Shown: positions 20,499 through 31,610 of the stretch, piece after piece
Position numbering within the stretch: the first letter of the stretch is position 1
Layout of the letters: the number at the start of each line of letters is the position of its first letter
Assembly (NCBI RefSeq): GCF_000210295.1
Contig: NC_026738.1
Coordinates: 992,001 to 1,056,000, forward strand
DNA length: 64,000 nucleotides
Source: Trypanosoma brucei gambiense DAL972
Taxonomy: Eukaryota; Euglenozoa; Kinetoplastea; Trypanosomatida; Trypanosomatidae
Direction: 5' to 3'
Program-made: the position numbers and the translations under genes
The notes under the pieces: model-generated
Databases searched by the model: none
What the model was told of the DNA's origin: nothing
The model's input: the letters and a program-made list of their open reading frames with translations, nothing else

Positions 20499-21131
20499 TT
20501 GAACCACTTGTAGCGCCTGTACACTGCTAAGGAAAAGATATATATTTACATGTTACGTGGAAAGAGAAAAAATAGAAAGGGAAAATAATTGTATGCAATA
20601 AACAGTGAGTAGACGAGCCTGTGCAGGTAAACATGCATACACATAGCGAAAAAGACAAAACGACATGGCAATCAAGCAACAAACACAACGGAAAACACCA
20701 CGAATCACAAGGAATATGAGTACCATCTTCTCATAATTTTGTTTGCAAAACTCTCACGTGTGAAGAGAGTAGTGGGAACATTAGATAGAGAGAGAAGGGA
20801 TGGTGCGTGAGTGATACATCACATTGCTAATATATATATATATATATATATATTCGCTTGTTATTATTAAAAACAGGAAGCAGGAAAACAAGAACTATTA
20901 CACATAAACATTTGACAAAAAAAAAAGTATTATAGGACAAACGGGAGGTACAAGTAAAAAAAAAACAGAAAAAACAACGCAAAATAGAATAGATAGACAC
21001 ACAACATTAATAAAAAGGAACGTACAAAAAGCGAGAGAACAAAAAAAAACGCCAGTGCTCACACACATATACTATATATATATATATTATATGAAGCATC
21101 GGAACAATTCCGTGCTATCCACAGGCTTAAG
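20499..21131. other. Intergenic region with (TA)n tracts
   Basis: AT-rich spacer carrying a (TA)n tract of about 23 bp (20830-20852), a shorter one at about 21073-21088 and several runs of A. No gene is supported. Confidence 0.5.
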
Positions 21132-22832
21132 TTACCTTTGTAATGATGGCGACTTCGTGATGCGCAGTTCTATAGTCAGGCGACTCCCACTAAGTTCGCG
21201 CGCAGTTTCACAACCCAAAACACCACTTTTTCCGGTATGAGTAGTGCTGGCGCTGCTGTCACCCCCCTCGAGGGAAGATTCAACTGCCGCCATAGGTACT
21301 GCAGTTTCGGTAGCAGCAATACAGCAGTTCGCATCGGCACCACTACCGGAAATCCCCGAAGAAGATAGAAGTGGAAGTCCAGTGAAGAGTGCATATGTGG
21401 AAGCGGTACAATTCACAACAAAGGCGTTACCACCAGGTGTCGAGTCTCCATTAGTACACCATTCACTACCGCATTCATTACTAACCTTGATTACGTCGCG
21501 ACGCTCATTTGTCCTTGGCATAACGATAGAATCATTGCGCAACGCAAGCTCAGCGGAGCGAGCAGGATGCCACTCTACAGGTACGAAGTTGGTGGGGCCA
21601 CCATTTTTCTCACTGGGGTTTCCTTTTCCATCAACCGAACTCTCAGACGAATTAAGCGACTCCTTCGGTGTGGTTGTCACTTCCCGCACCAAATGAGTTA
21701 AAGGTCGTGCTGTTTGCTTTCCCGGGCTTGGTTGCTTTTGAAAGAACGCATTTGTGCATATAAAAATATTTCCCGCTTCTTCCGTTGAACCCCCTTTTGA
21801 GCCGCCCAGTGAGTTCTCTTCCGCACTCTCCAGCTTTACAGTTGTTTCCCGATGGTTATCCAACGAGGCGCCCTGTGATTTACCACAGCGATCCGAATAA
21901 TGGCTGAACAACGCGCTAACGAAACACACGGAGAAGTTAGACAACGAATGCTCCTGCGGTTCTTCTTGCACGTCACGTACGTTTTCTGGTTTTGCCTGTG
22001 AACTTATGATAAGTGCTCCCTTCGTATGAGCCTCCGTTACACAATGAAGTGCATCTTTACATGAGTGCACATGCAACAGCTCGTAGTACGTTTGAAGGGA
22101 AGGATGCCCTTCTTCCAATACCGCTAGCGTTGCCTTAACTTCCTCATCCGTTAACTCCTCTTCAGTAACAGGAGGTGGACCATCATGCCTCTCCTCGCTG
22201 CACACGCCGATACCGGTTGCACTACTTTGTAGCCTCCCTGGGCAAGTGTTATGGCTGATGCCAAACTCGTCAGTGCTGTACGTTTCCCTCCTCGCCAAAT
22301 GCGAAACGCTAGATCTCCGCCTAAGGTCAGCACCTATGGACATTCGTCGTTGGCTACTCCCAACAGAGCCGTCTTTAGAGACAGTACTCAGTCTCCGTTT
22401 CAGTACAGAGTTTTTATTGCCATTACCGCTACCATTGTCCGAAAGGGGCAAACTCCACTCCCGCCGCCCAAAGGCACCATTGGACACGAGGCTCCCTCGT
22501 GGTTTACCCAAATGCCCCACGGAACTTCTTACGCTACTTCCTCGGCTGCTACTACCTTCGCGCGGATGAGTAGTGCTTGAGGCCCTCGCTAACATACCGG
22601 ACGGACAAATCAGCGGGTCAACATGCCGTACAAACGTCACTTCTCTGTCTTCCATTGCACTACTGGTTGCCTCAATAATTCTCGTTGAAAGGTCTATCAC
22701 ACGGTCCACAAGTTTGTTGAACTGGCGCTGCACAAGGTCCACATGACCGTTGGCGATTGCGGTGCGCGTAATATCCAAAATGGACTCACATTCCCCAGGT
22801 TTTAAGCCTGGAGAATTCCCTGCAGTATCCAT
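21132..22832 (-). CDS. Ser-rich protein of unknown function
   Basis: A 566-residue frame starting at ATG 22832. I do not recognise a domain. The first about 70 residues look folded and helical (ECESILDITRTAIANGH, LVQRQFNKLVDRVIDLSTRI), with a heptad-like pattern. A second structured segment around residues 220-270 contains EEELTDEEVKATLAVLEEGH and a helical continuation with Cys and His. The rest is low-complexity Ser/Arg/Gly-rich sequence (SSSRGSSVRSSVGHLGKPRG, RRRSSVSHLARR) with many RRxS or RxxS sites, typical of disordered regulatory regions and of AGC-kinase targets. No signal peptide or membrane segment is seen. Its neighbours do not suggest a role. It is clearly coding by length and strand, but the function is unknown. 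Confidence 0.75.
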   Translation of the reverse strand: MDTAGNSPGLKPGECESILDITRTAIANGHVDLVQRQFNKLVDRVIDLSTRIIEATSSAMEDREVTFVRHVDPLICPSGMLARASSTTHPREGSSSRGSSVRSSVGHLGKPRGSLVSNGAFGRREWSLPLSDNGSGNGNKNSVLKRRLSTVSKDGSVGSSQRRMSIGADLRRRSSVSHLARRETYSTDEFGISHNTCPGRLQSSATGIGVCSEERHDGPPPVTEEELTDEEVKATLAVLEEGHPSLQTYYELLHVHSCKDALHCVTEAHTKGALIISSQAKPENVRDVQEEPQEHSLSNFSVCFVSALFSHYSDRCGKSQGASLDNHRETTVKLESAEENSLGGSKGGSTEEAGNIFICTNAFFQKQPSPGKQTARPLTHLVREVTTTPKESLNSSESSVDGKGNPSEKNGGPTNFVPVEWHPARSAELALRNDSIVMPRTNERRDVIKVSNECGSEWCTNGDSTPGGNAFVVNCTASTYALFTGLPLLSSSGISGSGADANCCIAATETAVPMAAVESSLEGGDSSASTTHTGKSGVLGCETARELSGSRLTIELRITKSPSLQR

Positions 22833-23767
22833 GACTTGATTCCCTGTTACTGTGGTGTGTTCAAATTTATATATTTATATATTAATGCAGAAGCAGTAAC
22901 TCAACCCAGAGAAAAGGAATATGCTGCAAAAAAAAAAAAAAGAGGGTAACCTATGCAAGGAAGGAACGAGGGAAGCTATGTGAAAAGGTGAAGTTATATG
23001 CCAAGATGAAAAATGAAAGAGATTACATTGTAGATACGGGTTAATGGTAAATCCAGCAACGTAAATGTTGGAAGTGTTCGTAGCTATGTGCATAGAACGC
23101 AGATCACTAACTAATCAGGTGTAGTAAACAATTTTTATTTACTTAGCTCTCCCTTCCTCTTCTTTTTATCCATTTCTTCTACCCTTTCTCTCTAATATAA
23201 CTGCATGACAAGCGCAACTAATCGGCGCAACAAAGTGTGGGGAAAAGCTCGAATGCTCAATATATAGACACATTCCGATTGTCAACGTACACGTATATGA
23301 ATACCATATGCCACCACAACATGCGTAACAACATAACAATATATGAACAAAAATAATGCACATTTTCCCGATACCCCCTCCCCACTGTGAAGTAAACCAC
23401 TACAGTCTATTTCAACCTCCTAAAAGGAAATCAAGTAATGCTTCCTTCGATTCTTCAACCTGTGTCAGCCAGATACAAAACAACGAAAACGTTTTGTATG
23501 CAAATATATTAAAATATAAAACGTCTACGCAACGCACATGCCCTTGGTATCGGTGACGCTCGTAGACATCACTTGTGCACAGCGAAACGGAGCAAAGTGA
23601 GTGCCCTGTGTATGAATAATACAGTAAAAAAAAAAAAATGGTCCAATCTGCCTTCCGTCTCTTGTTTCCCTCGCTGTGTTCTGCTATTGTTCGCCTCCCA
23701 CATCACACACCAACGGCATTGGCTACGTGTAATGACCAATACAAAACTGCGCATTTAAAAAAGAATG
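22833..23767. other. Intergenic region
   Basis: About 0.9 kb of AT-rich spacer with a run of about 15 A at about 22927-22941 (T tract on the transcribed strand, a possible splice signal for the Ser-rich gene). Frames of 60-75 codons on both strands have no recognisable features. No gene is supported. Confidence 0.5.
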
Positions 23768-25588
23768 TTACTGGAAGCCGAGCTGTCGCTTCACCACGGT
23801 GATGCGTTCACGGTCCATCATGTGCCGCGCTTCCAACTCTAATATCCGTTGACGCCGCTGACGTGCGGCTTCGTCCCGAGGTGAGGAATACTCCCGCCGG
23901 CGAGCTTCCGAGGGAGACGAATCGCTACTGCCGGCAGGTTTCTTGGAAGTGGCCGGCACTATACGGGGTAAATTGCGAGCATATTCCAGTGCGCGGGCCC
24001 TTCGCTGCTGTGCCTGAACACGCTCCGGTGGGGGCGGCTGTCGAATCACAGCCGTTGCCTCCGTCGCGGCGGCCGACTGAGCGCCATCCTCTTCATTGTT
24101 ACTTTTCTGCTTCTGTAGCTGCGCCCGTTGTTGTTTCTCACGGATATCTTCTATTATGTGCTGTTCAGCTTGGACTCCATACTCACGTTGCCGTTGCATT
24201 CGCCTTCTCGCCTCTTGCCGCTCCTCAGTGTCCACAAACCCAAGGCTGCCAAGCTTGCGATTTGCTACCTCCTCCATCAATGCCTTGTACTCCTTCAGAC
24301 CATGCGGTTTGTACGTTATGGTTCTTTTCTTCTCAGTCTCTTCTGCTCCATCACCAGTAGTATCCCCCCTTTCATCAGTGTTGGTGGTGGTGGTAAAACT
24401 GTTCACCGCGTACGCGCTGTTATTCAGCGGTGTCTGTTTCAGTGGCTGTAGTCGCCTAGGGTGCGATGCCGGTCTTCGGTGCTGATCATTACCAGATATC
24501 TCTTTTGCACGCTGCGGCTTTGGATGTATCGGGGTATCACCTACTCTCATCTTATCTTCGCCTCCTGGGTTTGAAGCACTTGTAGACCTTGCAGGGCTTG
24601 AAAAGGGCTTCCTGTGCTTATATGAAGCATTCTCTGACATGTCTTGAAGAAGCTTTCCCATTGGTTGGTACATAGGAGGTACAATCGCATCGCCGCGCAA
24701 CGCGTTCGCTTGTTTACCGTCTTCACTGCTTTGGGGAGAAGCGCCACAACCGCCTTGGCGATTCTCAACTTGGCCGCTGATGCCACCACACCGATTGGGA
24801 GAGTCCCCAGGAGTTGGTGAAACCTCCGCCACCTTCGACGGTTTAGGCATAAGGGATGTGGAGTAACCATTTCCAATGCGCGGCCGAACTTGAGTCAAAG
24901 GGTGTGGCGCCAGGTCGGGTCTTTGTGCAACTCCCAAGGAATCAGCTATCGGGCGGGCAGGGCCACGAGAGGGCGATGGGTTAATATCAGAGCTGGTACG
25001 ATCAGCAATGAAAGAGCTCAACGGATCAGCGGTGCCGTTTCCTCCACAAGACGGAATATTCGAGAGAGAAAGCAGCTGCGGCCGGGGTGGCAGGGCCATC
25101 GGTTCATACATAATGTTGTCTTCGACACTCGGGCATGTCGACGGCTGCACGGCAGTCGCGCCAACGAGTGCACCGCTACTTACGGTATCCGCTGAATGAT
25201 TCAGCGGTCGTTGTACCGTTCTGTCCTTACAAAGCACAGCACCTTGTCGAGCAACAACAGGGCACGGACGGTGCAGCTGTCCTCTTGTAGGTCTTTTTGC
25301 CACTTCGTCTGGTGCACGAATACCTCCCACTATAGTTGGTTTGCCACCCATATATTCGGGTGCTTTGTGCTTTTGATCTATTATACCCGCAGCCAGCGGA
25401 CCATTCTTCGCAACGGGAGGCACTTTCAGTGACTTGACTGGTCCCGCTGTGATCAACTGCGCGTTGCTACCGTCCTTCCCGATGATTACTGCACGGTTTT
25501 GAAAGTGCAGCTGAAACGCAGAGGGAGGAGGCGGCACGTTTTGTCGGTCCTCCGGAGGGTCCCAAACATCCCTGTCTCTCCGCACCAT
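23768..25588 (-). CDS. Basic C-terminal coiled-coil protein, possible ciliary JHY-like motif
   Basis: A 606-residue protein starting at ATG 25588 (one codon inside a TTG-started frame). Residues 1-420 are mostly disordered and rich in Pro, Gly and Ser, with a short ordered N-terminal piece (SAFQLHFQNRAVIIGKDG). From about residue 425 the protein becomes charged and helical: YKPHGLKEYKALMEEV, then KLGSLGF, then a long Arg/Gln/Glu-rich coiled coil to the C terminus, ending in ERITVVKRQLGFQ. The arrangement KP-H-x-L-x-EY followed by LG-x-LG and an RRR...REY helix resembles the C-terminal motif of JHY/C11orf63-type ciliary proteins as I remember it; this is a weak, motif-level comparison. A flagellar or cytoskeletal role would be consistent in a trypanosome, but it is inference. 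Confidence 0.75.
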   Translation of the reverse strand: MVRRDRDVWDPPEDRQNVPPPPSAFQLHFQNRAVIIGKDGSNAQLITAGPVKSLKVPPVAKNGPLAAGIIDQKHKAPEYMGGKPTIVGGIRAPDEVAKRPTRGQLHRPCPVVARQGAVLCKDRTVQRPLNHSADTVSSGALVGATAVQPSTCPSVEDNIMYEPMALPPRPQLLSLSNIPSCGGNGTADPLSSFIADRTSSDINPSPSRGPARPIADSLGVAQRPDLAPHPLTQVRPRIGNGYSTSLMPKPSKVAEVSPTPGDSPNRCGGISGQVENRQGGCGASPQSSEDGKQANALRGDAIVPPMYQPMGKLLQDMSENASYKHRKPFSSPARSTSASNPGGEDKMRVGDTPIHPKPQRAKEISGNDQHRRPASHPRRLQPLKQTPLNNSAYAVNSFTTTTNTDERGDTTGDGAEETEKKRTITYKPHGLKEYKALMEEVANRKLGSLGFVDTEERQEARRRMQRQREYGVQAEQHIIEDIREKQQRAQLQKQKSNNEEDGAQSAAATEATAVIRQPPPPERVQAQQRRARALEYARNLPRIVPATSKKPAGSSDSSPSEARRREYSSPRDEAARQRRQRILELEARHMMDRERITVVKRQLGFQ

Positions 25589-25998
25589 CAACTGTTATGT
25601 AAAATATACGTGAATACAGACATAAAAAAGCAAGATGAGGGGAGAGGAAATATGCAAGTAACATATATTTTCTTTTAAAATGAAACAGAAAGAACACTTC
25701 TTCAAGAAAGTAAAAATTTACCATTATCGGAAGGAGTTGTTGCCGTCTCGAAAGCAGAAAAAAAAGTTAAAAACACCAACCATGTCAACAATGACAAAAA
25801 AAAAACATGAAACACTGATCGGCGAAATACATAAGTAAACCTCAACAAAAAATATATATACGAGAAGCGTACGGCAGAATGTTGAGTAACAACCAGCATA
25901 CTGGAAAGAGTTCCCAAATGCGATTCTTAAAGTTCCCCTCCCTCTCTCACACGTACAGACAGAACCGCTGCCATTGAAAGTTGCTTCCACATGCACGA
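25589..25998. other. Intergenic region
   Basis: About 0.4 kb between the coiled-coil protein and the small membrane protein. Runs of A on the plus strand (for example 25797-25806) give T-rich tracts on the transcribed strand that could serve trans-splicing of the downstream gene. No gene is supported. Confidence 0.5.
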
Positions 25999-26355
25999 TT
26001 ATTGTGATACGGTTGAGCCCGGTGTGAGGCAAAACTTCATGGCGGCGTCTAATCGGGCAATGCTGCGTGTTTGCTCCACATTTTGCAACTCCAACCTACG
26101 AACGGAGGCATCGCGTGCTTTGATATCACGTGCCCAGTCCTCCTCCAGTTCCTTCATTAGCGCGCGGCTCTTCGCGAAGGCATTTTCCGATACCGCTTGG
26201 CACTTCTCCCGTGATGCACGCAGCGTAGCGGATGTGGAACGGGTGTACCACATGTAAATGAATGCATTGACACAACCAGTTGCAACACATACACCCAACA
26301 AGGGGTTTGTACGCAGCGGCTCAAGGAGAGTTTTACAGAGCGCGCTATTTACCAT
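25999..26355 (-). CDS. Small membrane-anchored coiled-coil protein
   Basis: A 118-residue protein read from ATG 26355. The frame is open further upstream, but its leading part is poorly structured and begins at a non-ATG codon, so the internal ATG is preferred. Residues about 18-36 (PLLGVCVATGCVNAFIYMWY) form one hydrophobic segment suited to a membrane anchor. They are followed by a helical, charged region with a coiled-coil pattern (about residues 45-100: ENAFAKSRALMKELEEDWAR, RRLELQNVEQTRSIARLDAA). The layout, a short N-terminal tail, one membrane span and a cytosol- or matrix-facing coiled coil, is seen in many small mitochondrial or ER proteins. I cannot assign a family. It is kept as coding because of its strand, position between genes and clean secondary structure. 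Confidence 0.55.
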   Translation of the reverse strand: MVNSALCKTLLEPLRTNPLLGVCVATGCVNAFIYMWYTRSTSATLRASREKCQAVSENAFAKSRALMKELEEDWARDIKARDASVRRLELQNVEQTRSIARLDAAMKFCLTPGSTVSQ

Positions 26356-28104
26356 TGTATTGAGACTTTTCAAATTCAGTGCAGCGTGACAGTATTCTGA
26401 TATGCTTCTTTGTGAACGTCCCCCCCCCTCGTCACAGAACAAATACCTCGCTATGCAACAATAAATCACCTCGTCGTCACTTGTTTGACACAACGCCAAC
26501 AAGATTAACAATGACAAGTAAAAAATATTCGGCGCGCTTAATTCAAGTTTAAACCTGAGAGTAGTGCTTAATTATTTTTTTTTTTACAGGTCTTGTTTCC
26601 TTCCGTATATCCCGATTTCTACCACTTACTACTACTACTAGCACCTATATCCAGTGCTTTCTCAAATGAGATATGTCAAATCTATTCAGTTACTAATGAC
26701 TGTAAAGTATGCGCGTGTCTGTTTGAATGATTTCCACCCGCGAAGCTAGAGCAGTAACAACCAAAAAAGGGAAAAGCGGAAAAGAAAGTAGAACATCGGT
26801 TCACCACATGCGCTAAAACGGCCATACATAAAGAGAGGAAAACGTTAGAGAACCTCTGACGGTGCCAACAGCGGCGATAGAAGAAGAGGTGAATACGTGA
26901 GCTCAAAACCTTTGCAATATGATCACATTAAATAACATTTTAAGTGACGAAGAGGAAAACACACTAACGACAACACGGGGACACGCGCACAAGCCGACAC
27001 ATAGGGGAACAAACGAACGAAGAAGGTAGGCGAATCTCAGTGGATGCTTCACATACTTTCAAAAACCAAATACCTCTGTTGTATTCTTGTCCTCCTTTCT
27101 TCTGTTGCTAATAGATCATATCTCCTTATCCCTTCAATATTAAACTGCTACTGCCTCATCACTCTCTTGATTGTTGGATCCCTTGGGGCTATTTCCCCTT
27201 CTTTTTTGTCGTAGAAATTACCCCCTCTATTTTTATTTTCAACCATGAGTTTCAAAAATCAGTTGCGTCACCAGGTGGTAAAGCAACCCGCACGCCGCAG
27301 CGTTACCCTTCACAACCCTTTTCCTCACGCAAACACCACACTCCTCGCCTCTAAAAAAAAAAGTCCCTTACCGTCCTTAAAATTATTTCCTTTCTTAATA
27401 ATTAAGTCCCTTTTACTTTCGGTTTCCCTTTCCCACACCCCTCCTGCTTCGATCCTCCCTCCTTCGATATTCCACTCTGTTCCCCGCCATATTCTACTTT
27501 CATGACATTTGCTTTTATTTATCATTTCTATTACTCTCTCCTTTTCCTATTTTCGATTGATGACGAATACAACGTGCTCGTGCCCTCCACTTCCAAAACT
27601 CGCTACTGCCCTTCTCCCTCTCTTCACAATAAAGAGAAGGGGTAAAACAAAAACGAGTGGAGAAAATAAGAACAACAACAACTAGCGGCAAGTAGAAGGG
27701 AAGGAATACAACACAACACCGAACATTACATCAGTGATGCGGAACGCATTAATAAATCTAAAAAGGAAGTTGAACGGTGGGGCAGTGACGGCTAGGGGAG
27801 ATGGTGGGAAGGAGGGAAGAACAGGGTAACGCAAACCCCTCCGATTGGGAAATAAAAGGATGATTCGAAGGCAACAAAGACAAAAAATTAACCACGGGTT
27901 TTCGCACACCATAATCACAAAGACAGCAAGGTGACACGGATTAATCGATGTAGCGAGAAAACGTGCACAACCGTCCGTAACAAATATATATATATATATA
28001 ACCAAAGTCACAGAAGAAGTAACAGTTAAAAGACCAGGGAGAGGGAGCGGACTCCCTCGGGTTAACATTTAGGTGCCGGCATTGCCCTAAATAAGAAACT
28101 AACC
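26356..28104. other. Long intergenic region (probable SERCA 3' UTR)
   Basis: About 1.75 kb without a convincing gene. The plus strand is strongly pyrimidine-rich around 27060-27640, so the SERCA 3' UTR on the minus strand would be purine-rich. It holds a run of about nine C near 26420, a run of about 12 T at about 26574-26585 and a (TA)n tract at 27984-28000. Frames of up to 128 codons (27682-28068 minus, 27245-27505 plus) translate low-complexity or TA-tract sequence. A plus-strand purine-rich stretch about 26760-26790 could be the splice tract of the small membrane-protein gene. Confidence 0.5.
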
Positions 28105-31100
28105 CTAGTCCTTCTTCTTTTCCTGGGCCTTCTCCATACGCCGCGTAATAAACTTCAGCAATTCATCAAGAAAGATGACTGGTACGCTAAACACAATCAC
28201 CGCCTTCCAGTCATCAAAGTTTGTTGGGGTGAGAATACTCCACGGCTGTGCCTGTTGCACAACATGCGGATCTACTCCGAGTGGCACAATGTTGAACAGC
28301 TTGGCAAAGAACGGCACGTACATTATGATTAGGTGCAGAGAAAGAGATGAAAAAATAGCGAAAAGAAGCCACACATTGCTGCTTGGTCGGGACACGATGA
28401 GCGAGGCATTTTCGCTCAGTGCATTCAGTGCGTTCAACATCTCAACCACGACGAGAATGGAGAGGGCGATGGCTCTCGCCGTCTGCGGGTTAGCAAGAAG
28501 CAAGCAAGTGCCGTTCGTCATGTCACTGCATGCCGTGTACGTGGTTAAGTCATGCCAGCTGAAGCCATGTCGCAGGAACCACCAAAGGAACCCACCGACT
28601 GTAGCCAGTCCAACGTATACACCAATAACCATGTAGCGCATAAACAACCAGCCGTTCACAATCGGCTCTTCCATGCGGCGCGGCCTCTGCTCCATGATGT
28701 CGCGGTCTGGAGCATTGAAGCCAAGGGCAGTTGCGGGAAGACCATCTGTAACGAGATTTACCCACAGGAGTTGCACTGGTGAGAGCGCCTCAGGTAAACC
28801 GAAGAGGCCTGTTACAAGGATGCACACAACCTCACCAATGTTACTGCTGATAAGGTACCGGATGAACTGTTTTGTGTTGTTGTAGATGGCTCGTCCTTCT
28901 TGCACCGCTTTGACAACGGTGGCAAAGTTGTCGTCCGCAAGGACCATTTTACTCGCTGATTTCGCCACCTCGGTTCCACTTCCCATGGCAATACCAATAT
29001 CTGCCTTTTTGAGTGCCGGAGCGTCATTTACACCATCACCTGTCATAGCGCAAATGAGTCGCTCATCCTTCAGTAGTTGCACAAGCTGCATCTTGTGGGA
29101 TGGATCCGTGCGACTGAAAAGTACGGCTGTCAATACTGCTTCACGTTTCTGCGCCGGTGTCATTGCATCGAGCTCTTCTCCCGTATAACTCAGCCCAGTG
29201 GTGTCCGCTGTAGAAGACAATAGTCCCAGTTTGCAGCAAATCGCTTCCGCCGTCTCCTTGCGGTCTCCAGTGATGACGACAACACGGATGCCCGCGGTGC
29301 GGCACTTCACGATAGCATCGCGCACTTCCTCACGTGGCGGGTCAAGCATACCGCATGCACCAACAAATGTAAGGTCAGATTCGACATCCTCGAAAGTTGC
29401 AGGATCGTTCAGGCGCAGCTGCTGAACTGCCTTTGTCGGTTTAAAGGCAAATCCAATGCAACGAAGAGCGTTGGCACCACCTGATATTTTGTCCAATTGT
29501 TCTATAATGCGCTTCCGGTGTGTGGCATTGAGTTGTACAACGGCACCATTGTCCTGCATGACGTGTGTGGAACGACGCAAGACCTCTTCCGGTGCTCCCT
29601 TCACAAAAAGATTGTTTGTGCTTGAGGCCGGTGATCCCGTTACTGTGCTTGTGACGTGCACACTCATCGACTTACGCTTGCGCGTGAACTCCAATGTGGC
29701 ATTCTTTTTCCATTTCCCCTCGCAAAGTGTACGGAAGGCGTTTACCGCAGAGTCACCTTTTATATTTGCGAATTTCTCACTCATTACCAAAAGGGCTGCC
29801 TCAGTCGCTTCGCCAATCTTCTCAACCTGACCTGTGGCTGCGTTGTGGTGCAGGGATGCATCGTTGCAAAGCACAGCGATGTTCGCAAGCTTGGTGAGGG
29901 CACCATCTTGCTCCAGCGGTGAACTCACTTGTCTTCCTTCGCATGTCACAGAGTTTGACACAATGTTAAACCTGGAGTCTTTCAACTCATATTCCTTGAT
30001 GCTCCCGTCCCCCTTAAGAGTAAAGGCATGCAAAACAGACATCATGTTCGTTGTAAGTGTTCCCGTTTTATCCGAGCAAATGACAGTGCAGCGACCCAGT
30101 GTCTCTACGCTTGGAAGATCCCGTACCAAGGCATTGTGCTGCGCCATCCGTCGAGTCCCCAGTGCCAAGCAAGTTGTCACAACCGCGGGAAGACCCTCGG
30201 GAATAGCCGCAACCGCAAGTGCAACGGCAACTTTGAGGCAGTGCACACTAGGCTGAATGTACCGCGTGAAAAACGTCTCATTCTTTGTGGGTTTATGGGT
30301 TGCGTACCAGCGCACCAGGTTAACGGCGAACACAACAAGACAAATATACCCAATGACCTTCGACAAGAGCACACCAAACTCATCCAGTTTAACCTGGAGT
30401 GGTGTCTTTACTTCCTCCTGCTCACGCACGTCGCGCTCAATCGTTCCGATCTCTGTCGAGGCACCAGTGCGAACGACTACACATAGCGCTTTGCCGTAAA
30501 CGATAGCAGTACCGCTGTAAACCATACAAGCTGGAAACCGCTCCTGTCGTCCTTTCACTGCTTCGATTTGTTTCATCGCCTCCATGGACTCACCATTAAG
30601 AATAGATTGATCAGCGCGGAGTGTCGTGCTATGTAACTCCACAACACGCATATCTGCAGGGACTCGATTGCCAACAGCAACCTCAACGACATCGCCTGGA
30701 ACCAACTCCTCCGCATTAACGGTTTTGATGTCTCCATCACGAAGAACAACGGCGGTTTTAGGCACAAATGATTTGAGCGCTTCAATAGCCCCCTCCGCAC
30801 GGTTCTCCTGCCAAACCCCAACGGTAGCATTGAGAATGAGAATGAGTAAAATGATGAACGGCTCTACAAAGTCTGCGGCGTTATTCTCCACAACGGCCAT
30901 GGCAAAACTTACTGTCGCGGCCAACAGAAGAATACGGACGAGCGTATCTTCAAACTGGGCCAGCACTAGCTTCCAAAATGGTGTTGGTGGTTCACTTGGC
31001 AGTTCGTTTATTCCAAACGCTTGGCGACGTTCCTCCACCTCGTTGGAACTCAGTCCAACCTTCGTATCTACACGCAACGCAGCCGCCACCGCCGCAGGTG

Positions 31101-31140
31101 TCATCGCCGCGGGGTCAGTCGGAAGGTTCTCGGGTAGCAT
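28105..31140 (-). CDS. TBA1: SERCA-type Ca2+-transporting P-type ATPase (TBA1)
   Basis: A 1011-residue P2A-type ATPase that pumps cytosolic calcium into the endoplasmic reticulum at the cost of ATP. In order: a cation-ATPase N-terminal domain (about residues 10-75), M1-M2, an actuator domain with LNGES (181-185; most SERCAs have TGES), M4 with PEGL (314-317) that forms the calcium site, the phosphorylated Asp357 in SDKTGTLT, a nucleotide-binding domain with KGAPE, the hinge motif [17 protein letters not shown], then M5-M10. The C terminus ends in KKKD, a KKxx-type dilysine ER-retrieval signal. The length equals that of the described T. brucei SERCA, TBA1, as I remember it. A T-rich tract on the transcribed strand (31211-31235) followed by AG near 31207 gives a 5' UTR of about 66 nt and fits the chosen ATG. 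A plasma-membrane PMCA is excluded by the lack of a long C-terminal calmodulin-binding tail. Confidence 0.96.
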   Translation of the reverse strand: MLPENLPTDPAAMTPAAVAAALRVDTKVGLSSNEVEERRQAFGINELPSEPPTPFWKLVLAQFEDTLVRILLLAATVSFAMAVVENNAADFVEPFIILLILILNATVGVWQENRAEGAIEALKSFVPKTAVVLRDGDIKTVNAEELVPGDVVEVAVGNRVPADMRVVELHSTTLRADQSILNGESMEAMKQIEAVKGRQERFPACMVYSGTAIVYGKALCVVVRTGASTEIGTIERDVREQEEVKTPLQVKLDEFGVLLSKVIGYICLVVFAVNLVRWYATHKPTKNETFFTRYIQPSVHCLKVAVALAVAAIPEGLPAVVTTCLALGTRRMAQHNALVRDLPSVETLGRCTVICSDKTGTLTTNMMSVLHAFTLKGDGSIKEYELKDSRFNIVSNSVTCEGRQVSSPLEQDGALTKLANIAVLCNDASLHHNAATGQVEKIGEATEAALLVMSEKFANIKGDSAVNAFRTLCEGKWKKNATLEFTRKRKSMSVHVTSTVTGSPASSTNNLFVKGAPEEVLRRSTHVMQDNGAVVQLNATHRKRIIEQLDKISGGANALRCIGFAFKPTKAVQQLRLNDPATFEDVESDLTFVGACGMLDPPREEVRDAIVKCRTAGIRVVVITGDRKETAEAICCKLGLLSSTADTTGLSYTGEELDAMTPAQKREAVLTAVLFSRTDPSHKMQLVQLLKDERLICAMTGDGVNDAPALKKADIGIAMGSGTEVAKSASKMVLADDNFATVVKAVQEGRAIYNNTKQFIRYLISSNIGEVVCILVTGLFGLPEALSPVQLLWVNLVTDGLPATALGFNAPDRDIMEQRPRRMEEPIVNGWLFMRYMVIGVYVGLATVGGFLWWFLRHGFSWHDLTTYTACSDMTNGTCLLLANPQTARAIALSILVVVEMLNALNALSENASLIVSRPSSNVWLLFAIFSSLSLHLIIMYVPFFAKLFNIVPLGVDPHVVQQAQPWSILTPTNFDDWKAVIVFSVPVIFLDELLKFITRRMEKAQEKKKD

Positions 31141-31610
31141 GACGACTCCTCACGCCACACACAATCAAATGTTTAAATTATGAGCTCACAAAAACGCAGT
31201 GGCTCACTTAAACGAAGAAATGTAAAAAAAAAAAATGAATACTTGTAAGCTTATTCACACCGCTAATTGCTTTTCTAAAGTTTACCAAAGGGAGGAAAGG
31301 AGGAAAATGTCAACCGTATCCTGTGTGGAGAAAGGAATGAAACAGAAAGCATGGGGATAGGCTACGCTTCAGCGCGCTTCCTAAGGCCTCCAAACGAACA
31401 CATACACGAACACACGTCTGCCGTCAGCGAAGAGTAAAGAAAGACAGAGGAAACGCCTACCGCAAGCACTAAGTACCCCTCGATGCCACAAAGCGGTTAC
31501 GACAACAACACCCGTTCAATGTCGACAAGGAAAGCAATAAGGGTAGAGTGATTAGATATGTGTGGTTTACCGGTCAAAATCGCTTACCCTCGTTTCCTTT
31601 ATGGATCACA
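31141..31610. other. Intergenic region with SERCA splice signal
   Basis: A run of A on the plus strand (about 31224-31235) with flanking purines is the likely polypyrimidine tract for TBA1 trans-splicing, with AG (CT on the plus strand) at 31207-31208. The remainder is AT-rich 3' flank of the bL9m gene with nothing recognisable. Confidence 0.55.

Noticed and set aside
22246..22580. Plus-strand frames of over 100 codons inside the Ser-rich gene
   Set aside because: They are shadows of the minus-strand gene's biased Ser/Arg codons.
27682..28068. 128-codon hydrophobic frame downstream of SERCA
   Set aside because: It runs through a TA tract and low-complexity sequence on the SERCA 3' flank.
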